A DNA stretch of 64,000 nt from Phorcus lineatus (lineage: Eukaryota; Mollusca; Gastropoda; Trochida; Trochidae), in NCBI GenBank assembly GCA_921293015.1, contig OV121081.1, positions 27,097,158-27,161,157 on the forward strand, read 5' to 3'. The notes under the pieces were generated by a model, which saw only the letters and a list, made by a program, of their open reading frames with translations, searched no databases and had not been told where the DNA came from. Numbering within the stretch: the first letter of the stretch is position 1; each line of letters starts with the position of its first letter. The position numbers were made by a program, and so were the translations under genes. Below, one piece after another: positions 30,332 to 43,169 of this stretch.

Positions 30332-31492
30332 TTGTATGATAGGCAGTCTGTTTATGTTAAACCATGAAATGTGAGCAAACGTCGTAGGTCTTTATCTCAA
30401 CCTAATAGACTTTTCAGCAATACGCCTTATACATATTATATTTTTCCTGAACTTTGCTCAAGGTTGCTCTTTGAAATGAAGAGATCAGTGGTTTATAAAA
30501 TGAGGATATATGACAGCAAGGACATTTAAAAGAAATTCAATTTCATTATTAATTTTTATTTCTTTCTAATAATAGTTCTATTATAATATACCACGTTAAT
30601 AGAAAACCACATCAGCTATGTGAAAAACTAATTGAGTCATTTTGAAAATTTCTCTTTTTGTGCTCAATCCATATGCCATCAGTTGGTCTTTATAACTATT
30701 GTTGGTCAAAGAAGAGTAAAATAAACCAACATGTGTTGGTTGATCACATACATAGCCATTTCCTTGTAACCAAAGAAGACATTTTCAAGCCCCGAAACCA
30801 TTACATCGCAAATAGGTATTCAGTCTAGAGATGGTAATTGTATTAATAATAAAACGTGTTAGGCCTGTGGCAATCTCGCTACTTTTCTAAATGTATTCTG
30901 AATAGAACAATGTTTACCAGCAGAACTTGTAATTACCATGTTTTATTTATTTGTTATACCTTTAGTGTTTTTATCATTTTAGTTTTTGATAATAATGACT
31001 TTTCTGAAGGCTAAAATGACATTGACACGGACACAGAGCACTCACCTGCTAAAACAAGAATGAAGAGACTACCGTTTTGAAAAAGGTGATCTAAGCATAT
31101 TGCAGTTGGCAAGATGTATTTGTGTACTTAATTGCGGCAAGTTTCTGTTGTTTTCTGTCACTTTACCCTTTATTTCAACTATGAGAAACTAAGCTAGGAA
31201 TTTGTCGAGCCATTCTCTTCGTTTCAGAAATACTGCTGAAAGGTTTCGCACATTTAAAGCAGGTTCTCTTATCAATCTATAAAGACACAGAGGCATTTTT
31301 TGTTGTAGTAAGAGGTCTAAGAATCTTTTTTGAGTTGATGAACGAAATAACCAATATATGCATAGGGTTTCAAATTTTTTTCAAATTTTGTGTGAATAAT
31401 CTGTATGGGACATAATGGAAGGAATAAAGTTTATTTTTTATTATTAACAAATTTTTCCAGACTTTTGAAGCCTCTCAAAAAGGGTATCATAT
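30332..31492. other. AT-rich stretch, no gene recognised
   Basis: No open frame with a recognisable domain, and no repeat family shared with the rest of the window. Confidence 0.5.
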
Positions 31493-31516
31493 GTGGGACG
31501 GTATGCACGGAAGGGT
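31493..31516. repeat. Lone end of a piggyBac-type element
   Basis: GTGGGACGGTATGCACGGAA matches the right terminal repeat of the MITE at 34.5-34.9 kb (GTGGGACGGTATGCATAAAT) through its first 15 bases. No partner end and no TTAA were found, so this is a decayed solo end. Confidence 0.5.
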
Positions 31517-31670
31517 AGGGGCTTTTCAATGGGTAGCGGCATGTATTTGTTAGTATCATCTTTCTATGGCTACGATAGTTTTAATCATGTTGAGATCCCA
31601 TGAGATACATCGGTGATGGAGGGCAGTTAGGTGAGTAAATACGTGCTCAATATCTCTTTCACAACAAAAA

Positions 31671-32030
31671 TGACTAGGTTTCCAGATTTCTGGAAACCAA
31701 CTGGAAAGCGAGTAATTTAAGTATCCAGTTGGTATCCATAAACTGAAACTGTGTGATTTGATATCCACTTAGTTTCCAATTTGGATTCTTTGATATATAG
31801 ATTTCCGTATATGAAAACCATCAAGAAACTTAAATACTAGTTGTCCAGTTGGTTTCCATTACGGAATTTTAGATATTGTGTTTTCCTGTAAATGGAACCA
31901 ACAGGAAACTGTGTGACTAGGTATCAAGTGTATGGAAACCAACAAGAACCTTAAAGACTTGTTTTCCAGTTGGTTTCCATTACGGAATCTTAGAAATTCC
32001 TTTTTCATTGATGGAAACTAATATCTAATG
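31671..32030. repeat. CACTA subterminal motif array
   Basis: At least eight copies of CCAGTTGGTTTCCA or its complement TGGAAACCAACTGG lie in 340 bases, in both orientations. Examples are 31691-31704 (-), 31725-31738 (+), 31765-31778 (+), 31845-31858 (+), 31893-31905 (-), 31933 (-), 31966-31979 (+) and 32011 (-). The outermost pair forms a 22-bp perfect inverted repeat at 31677-31698. In known CACTA elements such repeats bind the element's own DNA-binding protein. Confidence 0.75.
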
Positions 32031-32385
32031 AATTCATGTTCTCTTTCCTTGAATGAATAAAAACCAAAAAAAGCTTATCACCTGTTCGCTCAAGTTAAGT
32101 TTTGGAATAAATATAGAAAGCAGATAGCTAGATAGCACCTAATAAGTCTCTAAACTAGATACAAATAATATAATATAGAATATATATTTCCCCATTTCAC
32201 ATCATAGTTTCAACGCTGAATATATTTCCTTTCCGTGAATGCAAAAGAATACTTAATTCTATGAATAACTTACCTGGTAGGGACAAATTAAAACTAAGAA
32301 AAGACAAATAGCAATTTCATTTAATTTTTGTTTATTCTTTCTCAGCATATAACCATGTCACATAATTAGCACAATTCAAGTAACA

Positions 32386-34139
32386 CTATCTAGATATACA
32401 AATGATGGGGCAGGGGAACAACAACAATGACAGGGGTTTGTCCAGCCTCCTCAGTGAACCAAGCACACTTGGCTTGGATCCTCTGGATAGGAATGAAAGA
32501 GGCATGCAGGTCCAGGATTCAGCTCTTTCTTTTGCCACACGGATGTCGGTGGCGAAGACATGGTCTGTGAGAGTTCCATCAATCATCTCCAGTGTGTGTT
32601 TTAGAAAGTGGTTCACCTTTCCTGGCCGTGACCCTGAAGAATTCGATATGGTTGACTTGTCATCGGTCCAGGAAGCCATGATAATGTCATTGGTGTAAAA
32701 TTCATTGTTGATAATCATGCTTTTGTACTTTTTGGCAACTTGTGCGAGCATGTTTACCCTGACCTCCATGTTGTACATTGTTGAATACACTTGTGATAGG
32801 AATAACATATTTACATTTGACAGTGAACATAATTTATAAGATTGCTTAGAAGACACACAAGATAGGTTACCCCAAACAGTTATTGGCACATCATTCAAAG
32901 GATAGGATAGAGCATAAAAACATGACAAATTATTTACATGGACATTTACAGGAGAAGCAAAATTCAACAATTTCATAAAATGGTTATGGTGTTCATCACC
33001 AACATTCACAGGATTTACACAGCTGGACATTTCGAATTTCCTCATCATTTGGCATTCAACAGATTTTTTGTGTGTAGGGTATTCAGTGAGCAAGCCATTG
33101 TATCGTTCAAAGGAAAACAACCAGAAACCATAGATAGACCCAAATGACACAACCCATTCTTTCAAGTGACAATGCAAATGCATATTAGGGGTTACAAATT
33201 CCACACCATAAACATGACGCACCTCTTTAACAAATTAAAAAAAAAACAATGGGAAATATCAACATCAGCATGTGAAATAACAGGTTTACAGAGATGCATA
33301 CAGCCAAGTACAAATGTTTGCCACAAATTAAGATGGGGAGTGAGAAGAATATCTTTTAAAACAAACATTGAATAATCTAAAACCCAATTCTTCCACTCTT
33401 TCGCTGTCATTTGTCCGTAGTTTGACACAATATTTCTAGGGATGCGACCCATTTCATATGGAACCTTCAAGGAAGATATTCGTTCTGTAATGAGAGTCAG
33501 ATCGGTTTTGGACAAAATGTTACTTTCAACCCAGTGGCTAAACATTTTCTTAGCAGTTCCTAAAAAACAAATTATGCATAGGGTCAATTGCATAAAATTT
33601 TAGCGCGACTCAATCATAGACTTGCCTGACACACTCTCAGCTGCCTCTGCCATGTTGGAGAACTTAACATTATGCTTCCTATCACGTGAAGGCCACTTAT
33701 CAAGATTTGGGAGACCACAGTCCCGACAAGAGTTAGTGATCAAAGGTTTGGTACAGTGGGAGCATCCTTGGTACGCGGAATGCCCCATGAATCCACACAG
33801 TTTTCTCGCAGCTGGTATATCGGCTGCAGCACACATCAATGCAGCTATAACTGTCACTTGGGTAGGGTCAGATCCAACAGTCATCTTCACACCTTTCCAA
33901 AGTGCCTTGAGCTCCTTAACAAGAGGTACAAGAAAATGATTCAGAAACTCTGGTTCTTTCTTCATAGCAGGGATGAATCCTATGAGAATAGCATTCTCCG
34001 TCTTGTACCTTTCTTCTCTGGGCAGGTTCATAACCACCATATACAGCGCCCCTACAGAGATATCTCGCCTTCTCTTATAGGGAGCAAACCAGTCCACATT
34101 CAGTGCAAGACCAAAATGACATTTCTGCGTCAAGAAGCT
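32386..34139 (-). pseudogene. Tnp2-type (Transposase_21) transposase, frameshifted
   Basis: It catalyses cut-and-paste movement in CACTA elements. Reading on the minus strand from 34139: LALNVDWFAPYKRRRDISVG, ALYMVVMNLPREERYK, MVGSDPTQ-like and CGFMGHSAYQGCSHC. The family motif DPMHNLFLGTAK near 33560 is split over two frames around a TAA. Next come ISSLKVPYEMGRIPRNIVSN and WKNWVLDYSMFVLKDILLTP. A T10 run near 33240 shifts the frame again before VTPNMHLHCHLKEWVVSFGS and FWLFSFERYNGLLTEYPTHK, the DUF4218-like part. The frame runs to a stop at 32386. The 5' end at about 34140 follows CAATCAACAG, a possible splice acceptor, and upstream exons are not found. At least two frame disruptions make it a pseudogene. 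Confidence 0.85.
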
Positions 34140-34486
34140 CTGTTGATTGTTTTAATATCAAGAATCTTTGTCGTAATGTAATTAAATATGAAATATCCTC
34201 TTTTTGTATCATGTGCGCCATGTGGTTCCATGAAGAGGTTAATATTATCTACCTGAGCTTATTTATCAAATAAAATATAATGGATTTGGTTTTCTACCGT
34301 CTGTCTGAAAGAAATATATATCTTGGGCATATTGTAAAATTGTTTATAGTAATTGTAATAAAATGTCTAAATGTAACCCAGTTTTTGTCAAAGGCTGAAA
34401 GTAACTAATTCAAGTTGCTTAAAAGATGATTTACATGAATTTATTATCATAAAACCGGTATGAACATTTGTATTCAAAACCCCCCA

Positions 34487-34870
34487 CCCATTCGTACATA
34501 CCGTCCCACTTATGGGACGGCAAATTACTCAATTATTAAGCATGGAAAAATTATATACCAAATTTACATTACATTCTTATTTATCCATAGAGACCTAAAC
34601 TGTATCCTTACAAGGTCAAAAAAGATTATTTTGTTATTTTAGTTTTGGCAGTAACTCAAACTCAATGTAACTTGCAGTTGACAACTACCCACACATGGCG
34701 CCACACTGTTTAAGGGTAGATAACGCTATGAAATTGTTCTGCATTTCTTTAAATAGGTAACTACCATAGCCTTGAAATACACTATACTGCAAGTTTTTAT
34801 CTTTAAAAACAAGTGAGAACTGGTTATTCAAGGAACCCGTCCCACAAGTGGGACGGTATGCATAAATGGG
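34487..34870. mobile_element. piggyBac-type MITE (384 bp)
   Basis: The inverted ends are 34 bp and match at 30 positions. Both contain CATACCGTCCCACTT followed by RTGGGACGG, so each end holds an inner palindrome (right end: CCGTCCCACAAGTGGGACGG). The ends begin CCCATT, and TTAA follows the right end (34871-34874), as expected for piggyBac insertion. The left side has no TTAA, so that duplicate may be mutated. The 316-base interior has no coding sequence. Confidence 0.65.
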
Positions 34871-35215
34871 TTAAGGATACCCAGGTCAGTTTCTATGTAA
34901 AATACTAAGCAACACACTTGAAGCTACGAGGCATTAAGAGATACGAACGAAATGTAGTAGTGACGTACAGAAAAGAAGTAATGTCATGTTGTTTTGAATA
35001 TTAATTTATGTTCCTTATGATATTATCTACCACTAACCTAATGAAGACGTTATCACATACTTCCAAACGTCGTCTCCATATGTTTATTAAAAGTGGTATC
35101 GTCACACAAGAATTACTATGATTTTGTATTGCTGATGATTGGTCATGACTAATATGGAATGTTATTTTCATGATTCGAAGTCTTGAGAAGCAAGACAAAG
35201 TATCTCTGTGTTGGT

Positions 35216-35492
35216 GAGGTGAGGTGATATGGGGTTTAACGCTGTTTTCAAGAGTATTTCATTTATATCGCGGCTGCTATTATTATTGCAGAGAGAAATC
35301 CAGCAACACCATTGTGGCTATGTAGAGCATTGCAGGTACTGCGCTGTAATTCAGTGCAGAATTGCACCCAAATCTTACTACGTGTAGAACGGTTCTCTAC
35401 TGCAGACAAAGTTGACGAGCCCCTGGCGGGATTCGAACCACGGACCTCTTGATCCGAAGCCGAACGCGCTAACCACAGCGCTACCCCGCCCC
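35216..35492 (-). mobile_element. tRNA-derived SINE with complete tRNA-like head
   Basis: Minus-strand reading opens with a tRNA-like head, including A box TGGTTAGCGCG (complement of 35465-35475), a CTTCGGATC anticodon-loop-like segment resembling tRNA-Arg(TCG), and B box GGTTCGAATCC (complement of 35429-35439). The common body ends at TTAAACCCCATATCACCTC. Perfect 13-bp target-site duplications, TCTCTGTGTTGGT, flank it at 35203-35215 and 35493-35505. It is the most complete copy in the window. Confidence 0.92.
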
Positions 35493-35505
35493 TCTCTGTG
35501 TTGGT

Positions 35506-38149
35506 AAAAGTATACTAATTTTTTTCTTTTAGCAGATAAACCTACATATGAAATCATCAAACTGTATGTGTGATTAATATTTAAGATAGCCAACTGGATG
35601 TGACAGGATTTCCATCTTACATGAATACAATATAAGGTTAAAAACTGAAAGGATTTATCATCAGAAAATCGATGAGAACTTATAGATCATTAAGAAATTT
35701 GATTCAACATGTTGAAATTGAAATATTTCATGATTTTAGTCTTATACGCAATTTATATTCATGCGTAATTTTGTTTTTTATTTTGAGCAATACGAGAATA
35801 TTTTCTGAAATAAACCTTTACAATTTGAATCATATAGTGAAATGTCATGCAAGGAAGTAAACATGATATCTAGGAAGTTTGAGGAAAAAGACGCATGCTA
35901 TCAAGAAAACATATTTTTAAAGCATTGTAAGCATTCTGAAGTGTTAAGCATAAAGGAAAAATATTCTTTGTTTGAGAATGTCAGTCGAGCTTCTAAGATA
36001 ATCTTTAATATGATATACGTGCGTGATTTTTAAGCCAAGATGGATAAGACTTGTAAACTGTTTCAAATATATTCCCTGCGAAATGTCTAAAATAATGATA
36101 TTTATTTTTAATTGGATATGTCAGCTTGTTATGTTATAGCCGAGTAGTGTGACTCACTAAAGCTTTCTTTAAAAAAACCCTTCCAAATATATGTTACAAA
36201 TGAACCAATCTTCACAAATGTGTTTCAAATAATTTTCGATTTTGTTTTAATCAATGCATATGTCCACCTGAACATTCAGATCCAGATAATAATAATAGTA
36301 ATGATAATGATAAATATAGAATTTTGACTTTAACTCACAAAGACAATAAAATGAAAACCCTTTATACGTTGATATCTCATGAACGGTTTAATGCAACCTT
36401 TAATTTACTCAAGATGATTTTGTTGTGTTTCATCTAAATTGCTATACTAATGGGTATATTAGTTAGTAATAGGTAGAAAAAAATCAATATATATCAGTCT
36501 TATCTCTTAGGTGTAAAAATGTCGAAACCTTTGGACCAAAAAGACAACATGGGTTAACATTATGATATATCTTTCGATATTTTATAATAACTATTTTGAA
36601 AAGACAATTTAGTAATAGTTTTTACATTTAGTACCAAAGTGTTGCATAAATTCCTGCAAGATGTTCATGAAGTGAATCTTACGTATGCCACAACAAAAAT
36701 ATTCTTAAAAAATCGCTTTTGGAAGCCGAATGTAAGTAACTATTTTAACATGATATTTGCACTAAGTTTTAAAAGTGATGAAATAAACTTTTATGATGCA
36801 GCTGTGCTCAACGTCAATACCCTACAAAGCATTAAAGGATCAAATTCAATGACAGTTTTAAAAATATGTAATTACAACTTGTGATGGTGTTTTTGGAATT
36901 TTATTGACATATCTTCACGTTTAAAATGTGTAATAACCATTGTTGTGAAAGCTGTATAATCACATTTTTGTTGTAAATTCATCTTTTAAAGGTGTAATCG
37001 AATTGAAAGTTGAATATAAAAATTCTTAAACCTGTAATAACACCTTCTAAAGTTATGGTTAACTTTTAAACTTTTAAATAAAACTTTTTCAAACTGGAAA
37101 ATATAACTTTTTTCAAACTTGAAAATACAACTTACACAACTTGAAAATACAACTGTCAAACTTTTTTACCTTTAAAATGTATTATTACAATATTTTTCTA
37201 AACGTTGTCATTAAAATTGGCCCTTGTAGGATTAAGTAAATACCTGTTTTGAATATTTTATTCATATTTTCAGTCTATTGATTTTGAAAGGGAAAGAATC
37301 CTGTATTTAAATTTCTCTTACATATAACATGTCAGTAAAGACGAAATGCAATTGCTTAAACTTTTTTTCTAATCGGTAAAACATGACAATATGTGCTATT
37401 CGTGATCTTTAGCCTTTACAGCAGTTACTATTCATATGAGTATTAAACAAAAAGTGAACATTTCAGTGTAATGCCACTGTCGTATATATTCCATATTATT
37501 TACTGGAATGTTAACTTTATTTCTGCTTTGCGATATATTCATAAATGACGAAACAGAACATTTTTAAATCACAACTACTGCATGATATCTGGTCGCTTAT
37601 CTAATATTTTCCAATGTTTTCAGAACATAAGTGCATTATGTACGTTTATATGGATGATTTTTACTATGTAGACTTGTACGAACGCGAAATATCAGGTTTT
37701 TGTTTACGCTACAGGTCGTTTGGTGTAGTGAATAAACTTTCTAAAATAACCAGTTACTCACTGACATGCATACATCCAAAAGAACAAAACATCTGTTAGA
37801 ATGATTGCTACATTTAATACAGAGGTACCATTGTATAACCAGTAAAATGTGATTGACCATTAGGACAAATTAGTCACAATATAAAGTTGCAGTAGCACAT
37901 TTTTATGTGTACAAAGTTACCACACTAGAGTTAATGTTGCCAATTGCAAGGAGGTCTTTTCAAATCATAAGATGCACTTCTCAACCCAACGAAGTCCAAT
38001 TCCCTACTTTAATGATAAAAAAGTGTTGACGCTTAAATGACGCAAGTAGATTTTGCTTGATGCTTGATACTTTCTCCTACGCCTACTGGTATGTGGCACC
38101 ATCTGAGAATGAAATTAGGGAAACCTTGGAGAATTGTATTAATTATGAA
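35506..38149. other. AT-rich stretch, no gene recognised
   Basis: Short frames only. Around 37,070-37,170 a run of CTTGAAAATACAACTT-like phrases suggests weak local duplication. No gene or known transposon was found. Confidence 0.5.
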
Positions 38150-38440
38150 CTTATATGTCTGCTTCAAGACTTTGCCTCTCCAGCATGATTTCGCTGCCAG
38201 TTTTTATCGAAATATTTGAAAGTTTGTAAGACCGGCTTGTCAAATTGCAGGAAATGCAATTGAATTTCGTAAACCATTATTTCAGCCTTGGGCTAAAACA
38301 GACAGGAGGCTTAATTGCCTCTGGCTTTATAACGGATGAGAATGCTTATTGGGTAAAATTTCATTTGCGGTATTGATGTGAGGGTTAGAAGTAGCTCTTA
38401 CACCTGCTCAAGACTAGCCAATGACACATCTGTCAATCCG
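38150..38440. repeat. Triplicated noncoding block, copy A
   Basis: Shares with copies at 43.2 and 46.1 kb, in the same order: TCTGCTTCAAGACTTTGCCT, ATGCAATTGAATTTC, CATTATTTC, CTTTATAA-GGATGAG, GCTTATTGGG-AAA, ATTGATGT and TTACACCTGC ... CAATGACAC. No frame stays open across all three copies, so it is probably not coding. Confidence 0.7.
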
Positions 38441-38857
38441 CTTATTGTTGATATTGTTGCTCTTTAACGGAGCTTTTATTTATAGGATTTTATTATTGAA
38501 ATGCATGGAAAGGATTCCATTTTCATCCTGTTGTAATTGGGCCTTTCTTGCTTCAAAGTTGTCAGTACACATTTGTCTTATCAAGTTGTTGAAGCATGGG
38601 GATTATTAATCTGTTTGCGAATTGCACAATTCCACTAATAAAATAAACTCTTATATTCAAGCTTGTCATTTTAACAAAATAATGTTAAAGTATATTCATA
38701 AAGGATGAAGATTTACTAACAGGAATCCTTTCGCTTCTTGTGTACGCATCACCTTAAATGGATCATTCTTACCTGTTGTAAAAGGTACATATTTGTGCAT
38801 ATTGTCTTTACAGCAATGCCTTGTTTTCTCCTTCTACCTACAAGTGAACAGCACTTA

Positions 38858-39020
38858 ACTCGATACCTTAAAAGGATGTGGTGGTTTGGATGCTTCATAG
38901 AACCCGAGATCTCTGGCAGCCGGAGCTTCCTTAGCCTTTCGATCCCTTTGTTCCTGATCTGTCTATTCTATTTCGGATCATTTGGATCCACGTGTATAAT
39001 AACTGAAATAATAGTGAAAA
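38858..39020 (-). repeat. Diverged copy of the AACACGTGGATGAC repeat
   Basis: The plus strand reads CGATACCTTAAAAGGATGTG, GTGGTTTGGATGCTTCATAG, CTTTCGATCCCTTTGTTCCT and CCACGTGTATAATAACTGAA, the reverse complement of the family unit with an internal deletion. It is older than the copies at 13.6-15.9 kb. Confidence 0.65.
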
Positions 39021-39969
39021 CTTGGTCGTCCAACTCTCATTATAAATCTGTTATGAAGTGAACATTGTAATGTATAGAATGAGAAATGTTTTTAAATTAA
39101 AGAAATTAATACTTTTCACAGTATCAATAAACAGTCTATAATCATACAAACATCACAACAAATATAAATCGAATAACAGCGTCATCCCTTTTTATTAACA
39201 AGGAAGTGTTGAAAGTTATTGAAACAATACAGAATTTGGAATGATAGATGGTTGTACCTGTTCTACAATTTCAAAGCGAAGCTGAAATCATAAATAAATC
39301 TGGACACACAATGAACTGTACAAATCATGTTACAAAGAGATGGAATTAACATATGATGGCATTAACAATGGGATAGAATTTCATTCGTTTTGCTTTTAGA
39401 TTTCTTCAATGATATATTTCAATCACTAAAAACGAATTTATGACTAATACACATTACGAGATGAAAATAATATAGTGATAAACTTCATCAAGTTACCTTC
39501 ATTGTTGAATGTTCATGTTAAAATCCAGATACAAATATGAGGCTGATTCATTTTCTTACTAATTCTAATCAAACTAACTATGTTTTGGCCGCACGCCAAT
39601 GCTTGTCCACGCGGTTTCACGCGTCTTTAACTCTTTCAACGAAAACAAGCGAGAGAAATATGTTTTAATTGTTCCGATTTTGGTTATTAGTTCAAGTCAT
39701 AAGTACAGTATTCATATTACAAAGGTAAACATTATTGATTGAAAAGCTGAATGTGGATTATGTTTAACTTGTATTACGTAAGAATGAAGAAATGAGATGA
39801 ATTAAAATTCGTTTGATCTTCATAAGACGAATCGATATGTGTCACGAGATTAAGAATTGTGTTCGTTCCCCATTTAGCCAGAACCTGGTCGGCTTAGGCC
39901 TCTTGCATCCCTGAGCGAGTTTCAACAGGAATTATCTCGTGATGACTATTCAAGTCAACATCAAAAGGA

Positions 39970-41040
39970 AATTTTTACACCACAACCAACCACGATGACC
40001 CCAGCAATCGCCTACAAGAGCTCAACTCTCAGCATCCAAGGATTGAGGTCACCATTGAAAAAGAATCCAACATCTCCCGTTTTTAGATGTATGTTTGGAG
40101 ACCACGGAGCATGATCGACTGCAAACATCTGTACAGTCCATACAGACCAATACATCAACTACCATTCTAGTCACCACACTCAAACCAGCAAGCTGTAAGC
40201 CTAACTTACAAGACGTGACAAATTCATATAACACTCAGGCGACCTCAACCAAGAACTACAACATCTAATGGACACCTTTACCGCAGTTAATGGATACCGG
40301 CTAAATAAATCTCAAAGACTATTAACATAAACCTTAGCATCAGGTAATCGCCCTACTAGCCTGAACGATCACCAAGAAGGGTCTCATTTATATATTCCCT
40401 CAGCCACAAGATTCCCCTGACCCATCAAGAACAAAGCCAGCATTGATGTCACCTTGGCGGCAGAGGAACCGGGAGTGCATGTCCTAACCAAAGGATGCAT
40501 ACACAGAATCTCCTGTCACTGTGGACAACAATACATTGGAGAAACTCTTCGCCCGATAAATATATGAGTAAAGGTAGATCAAGCGTCACAAGCTATAACA
40601 GAGTCGCATTTATCAGAGCATGTCCTAAAGAACAGGTATCACTGCATCAACTTGAAAGCAACCAAAGTATTGTCAACCAACAACAACAACGGGCGTCAAA
40701 GGAAACTTCAAGAAGCCCTAGATATATGAAGTGAACTACCTGTAATAAACCGCAATCATGCCATCTTCCTACCATGTGCTTGGGATTCACTTAGCTAATA
40801 CACATACCCGTCGGAGAACTATAAATCCATCAATCCACTCACCCACTCTAAAGCTAATCCGGGGAGGACCAATCACAACTGATCACAACCCATCAACAAC
40901 TTCAAACAAGTGCCCACCTCAAATACTTCCGCCAATGACTTCTTTACTCAACCAACTCAACATAATCAAACCTATTTCGTGTATTTCGTGTCTCACTAAA
41001 GCCAATTTGCCCATCTTCACATTCTACTAGTTGTAATGTT
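39970..41040 (+). mobile_element. Penelope-like element fragment (RT end plus GIY-YIG), decayed
   Basis: Plus-strand translation near 39,990-40,080 gives NHDDPSNRLQELNSQHPRIE then VTIEKESN, matching the L--LNS-HP-I-FT-E-E region of Penelope reverse transcriptases. A neighbouring frame then shows FLDVCLETTEHDRLQ. At 40,490-40,566, GCIHRISCHCGQQYIGETLR matches the GIY-YIG endonuclease core of these elements. It continues with ITESHLSEHVLKNRYHCINL before the probable C-terminus RKLQEALDI near 40,730. Several stops and frame changes interrupt it, so it is a dead copy. The limits are approximate, and the right part is likely 3' untranslated sequence. Confidence 0.75.
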
Positions 41041-43169
41041 AATATAATTGTACCTGCAATGGTCAATCACAATTTACCCACTTCTTCAATAAGTTTACAG
41101 GCGTGTGTTTATGTTACCACTAAAGTATTATTTACTTCATGTATGTAATTACCGGAAATTACATTCTCATTAAATGTATCTCTCTAATAAAGTTTCCTCA
41201 CTGTTGCTTAATTGTTTATGTTGTGGTATGCATGTACTCCATTTTTATATTCCCTAAATCCCAATATCCAACGTCAAAATAAAGACTTTGTTATTCAGAA
41301 AATCTTCCTCACATATTTAAGCTTTATCTAGGATCTGTTCTGTGAAGAAAATTTAGTGTTTGAGTTGCGAATTTAGTTTGACTTTATAGTAGCAATCTAC
41401 TAAAACGTGACTCTTAAACAACTGCCACATTCCTCCAAATATGTATTTTGACAAACAGTTTTGCGAGGATCCCTCTGAGCCTGTTTCCATATCCATTTAC
41501 AAGATTTAGTAGTATTTCAAGCACTCCTAGTTGAGGTTCTCTAAATTGAGTTTAGTTGTAAAAATAGCATGACCCTGATAATTCCACCAAGCTAAACCAG
41601 AGGGACTTTTCAATGCCAGAAAATGACTTTTGTATTGAAGAAAAATATTTATCTTTGTGTAAAACATTTCTTATACCAACACTTTATATTTTAACAAATG
41701 ATGATAAATCAATATATCATTAACCTAGGTAAAAGTAACAAGTCATGTTGATGTGATCTGAGCTGATCTGTATTCTGTATATAGCAAGACATATCTATGG
41801 ACATATAAAGTTAATACATTTGAAGATAAATTAGAACTAAATACTTTTTCTACATAACAATCTTACTAAATGATATAAATCAATAATGACAAAAAGGTAT
41901 GCCATAACTGAAGCAACCCTGTGTCTTTGATAATGCTTTACTGCAGCTATTAGGAGAATTGGCCTGTTCCAAGCAATTAAAGGGGTAACTTCGACCAACT
42001 TGGACATATACAAACATAATTATGTTTATTATATTATATTTAAGGTTACAATTGCGTATGGTGCCCTGTTATTTGGATGCACCATAAATTATAAGGAATC
42101 TTTTCAAGTTCATACAAAGGACATGCGTCATAGCCTCTGAGATTAGGTTTTGGCAGCACAATAGCTTTGCAGAGGAAACGTTTATACAGAAGCCACTGGA
42201 TCAAAATTTCATTATCCCTTATGACAACTTCATCTTAATTTGAAAAGGTAAGAAAACCAAGCTCAACGATATTTACTTTCGAAGATAGAGAACATTATTT
42301 AGTTGCAATTTGTTTCTTAACCCAAAAGGAAAACAAGTGTGTGATGTTCTAGAATATTTGAGAAATAGCCTTTCCTACAAGTTGATGAAATCCCTATATT
42401 AACCCTTTGTAGAGTTTTTTTATTTTCCTTTTAGTTACAAATATTGTATATTGCTTCTAATATATACACCCAAATAGGTGTGATTTACAGCACTAATAAA
42501 AAATATTATTTCCTATCACTTTTCAAAAATATATAATCAAATAATTTGATCTAACGAATTCTTCAAAACATTCAATACTGACAATTCAATAAAAAAAAGA
42601 ATTAAATTGACAATATTTGACTGTTTCTGTTAGTTTTTGTTAGTGAATCGAGTCAAGTGCTGGATTTGAAATAATGATATTTGATGAAATGATATATTCA
42701 TGAAACGAAAGCTTTTCGTACATTATAGGTTTGGCATACATTTCGCACACTCACTTGGTAGTACATTTAACACCTTCTTTTAACATTGATCTTGTATTAT
42801 GAGAGATTAAAAGTATAAACTGTAATTAAGATCATAAGACAGGATAAAAGAGGAAATGGAGTTTAATAAGCTTTTTTCTTCGATAAATGTACTAGAATCA
42901 ACTTACAATGATTAGTGAACAATTTCAACATGTTTTGCCGATGTCCGGGTGAAACCTATAACAAAGAAGGATACAAATAGTTGAATGTAAATAGTTCATT
43001 ATTTTCAATATATGTATTGATCTACTTCCAATATTTATGGAACATACATGCAAATCAATAATTATTGCACCACTACATGCATTATACATTCATTCTTGTA
43101 GCTATTTTGACTTAGCATATCTTCATGATGTCATTGATAGGGTATTGCCCGAAACCACATGTCTAGTAT
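41041..43169. other. AT-rich stretch, no gene recognised
   Basis: No supported gene, known repeat family or structural signal was seen. Confidence 0.5.

Larger units (their letters stand above)
31671..34139 (-). mobile_element. CACTA/EnSpm-like DNA transposon remnant
   Basis: A Tnp2-type transposase gene reads on the minus strand. Beyond its 3' end lies a dense field of subterminal motifs typical of CACTA elements. The outer end near 31671 reads TGACTAGGTTTCC, which could be a mutated CACTA terminus. No matching opposite terminus was found beyond 34.14 kb, so the 5' portion seems to be missing or has decayed. Confidence 0.75.

Noticed and set aside
32402-34181. Plus-strand frames of 60-141 codons over the CACTA transposase
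   Set aside because: They are antisense to the recognisable minus-strand transposase.
37614-37799. YVYMDDF motif resembling the reverse-transcriptase active site
   Set aside because: No other reverse-transcriptase motif is found around it in any frame, so it is taken as chance.
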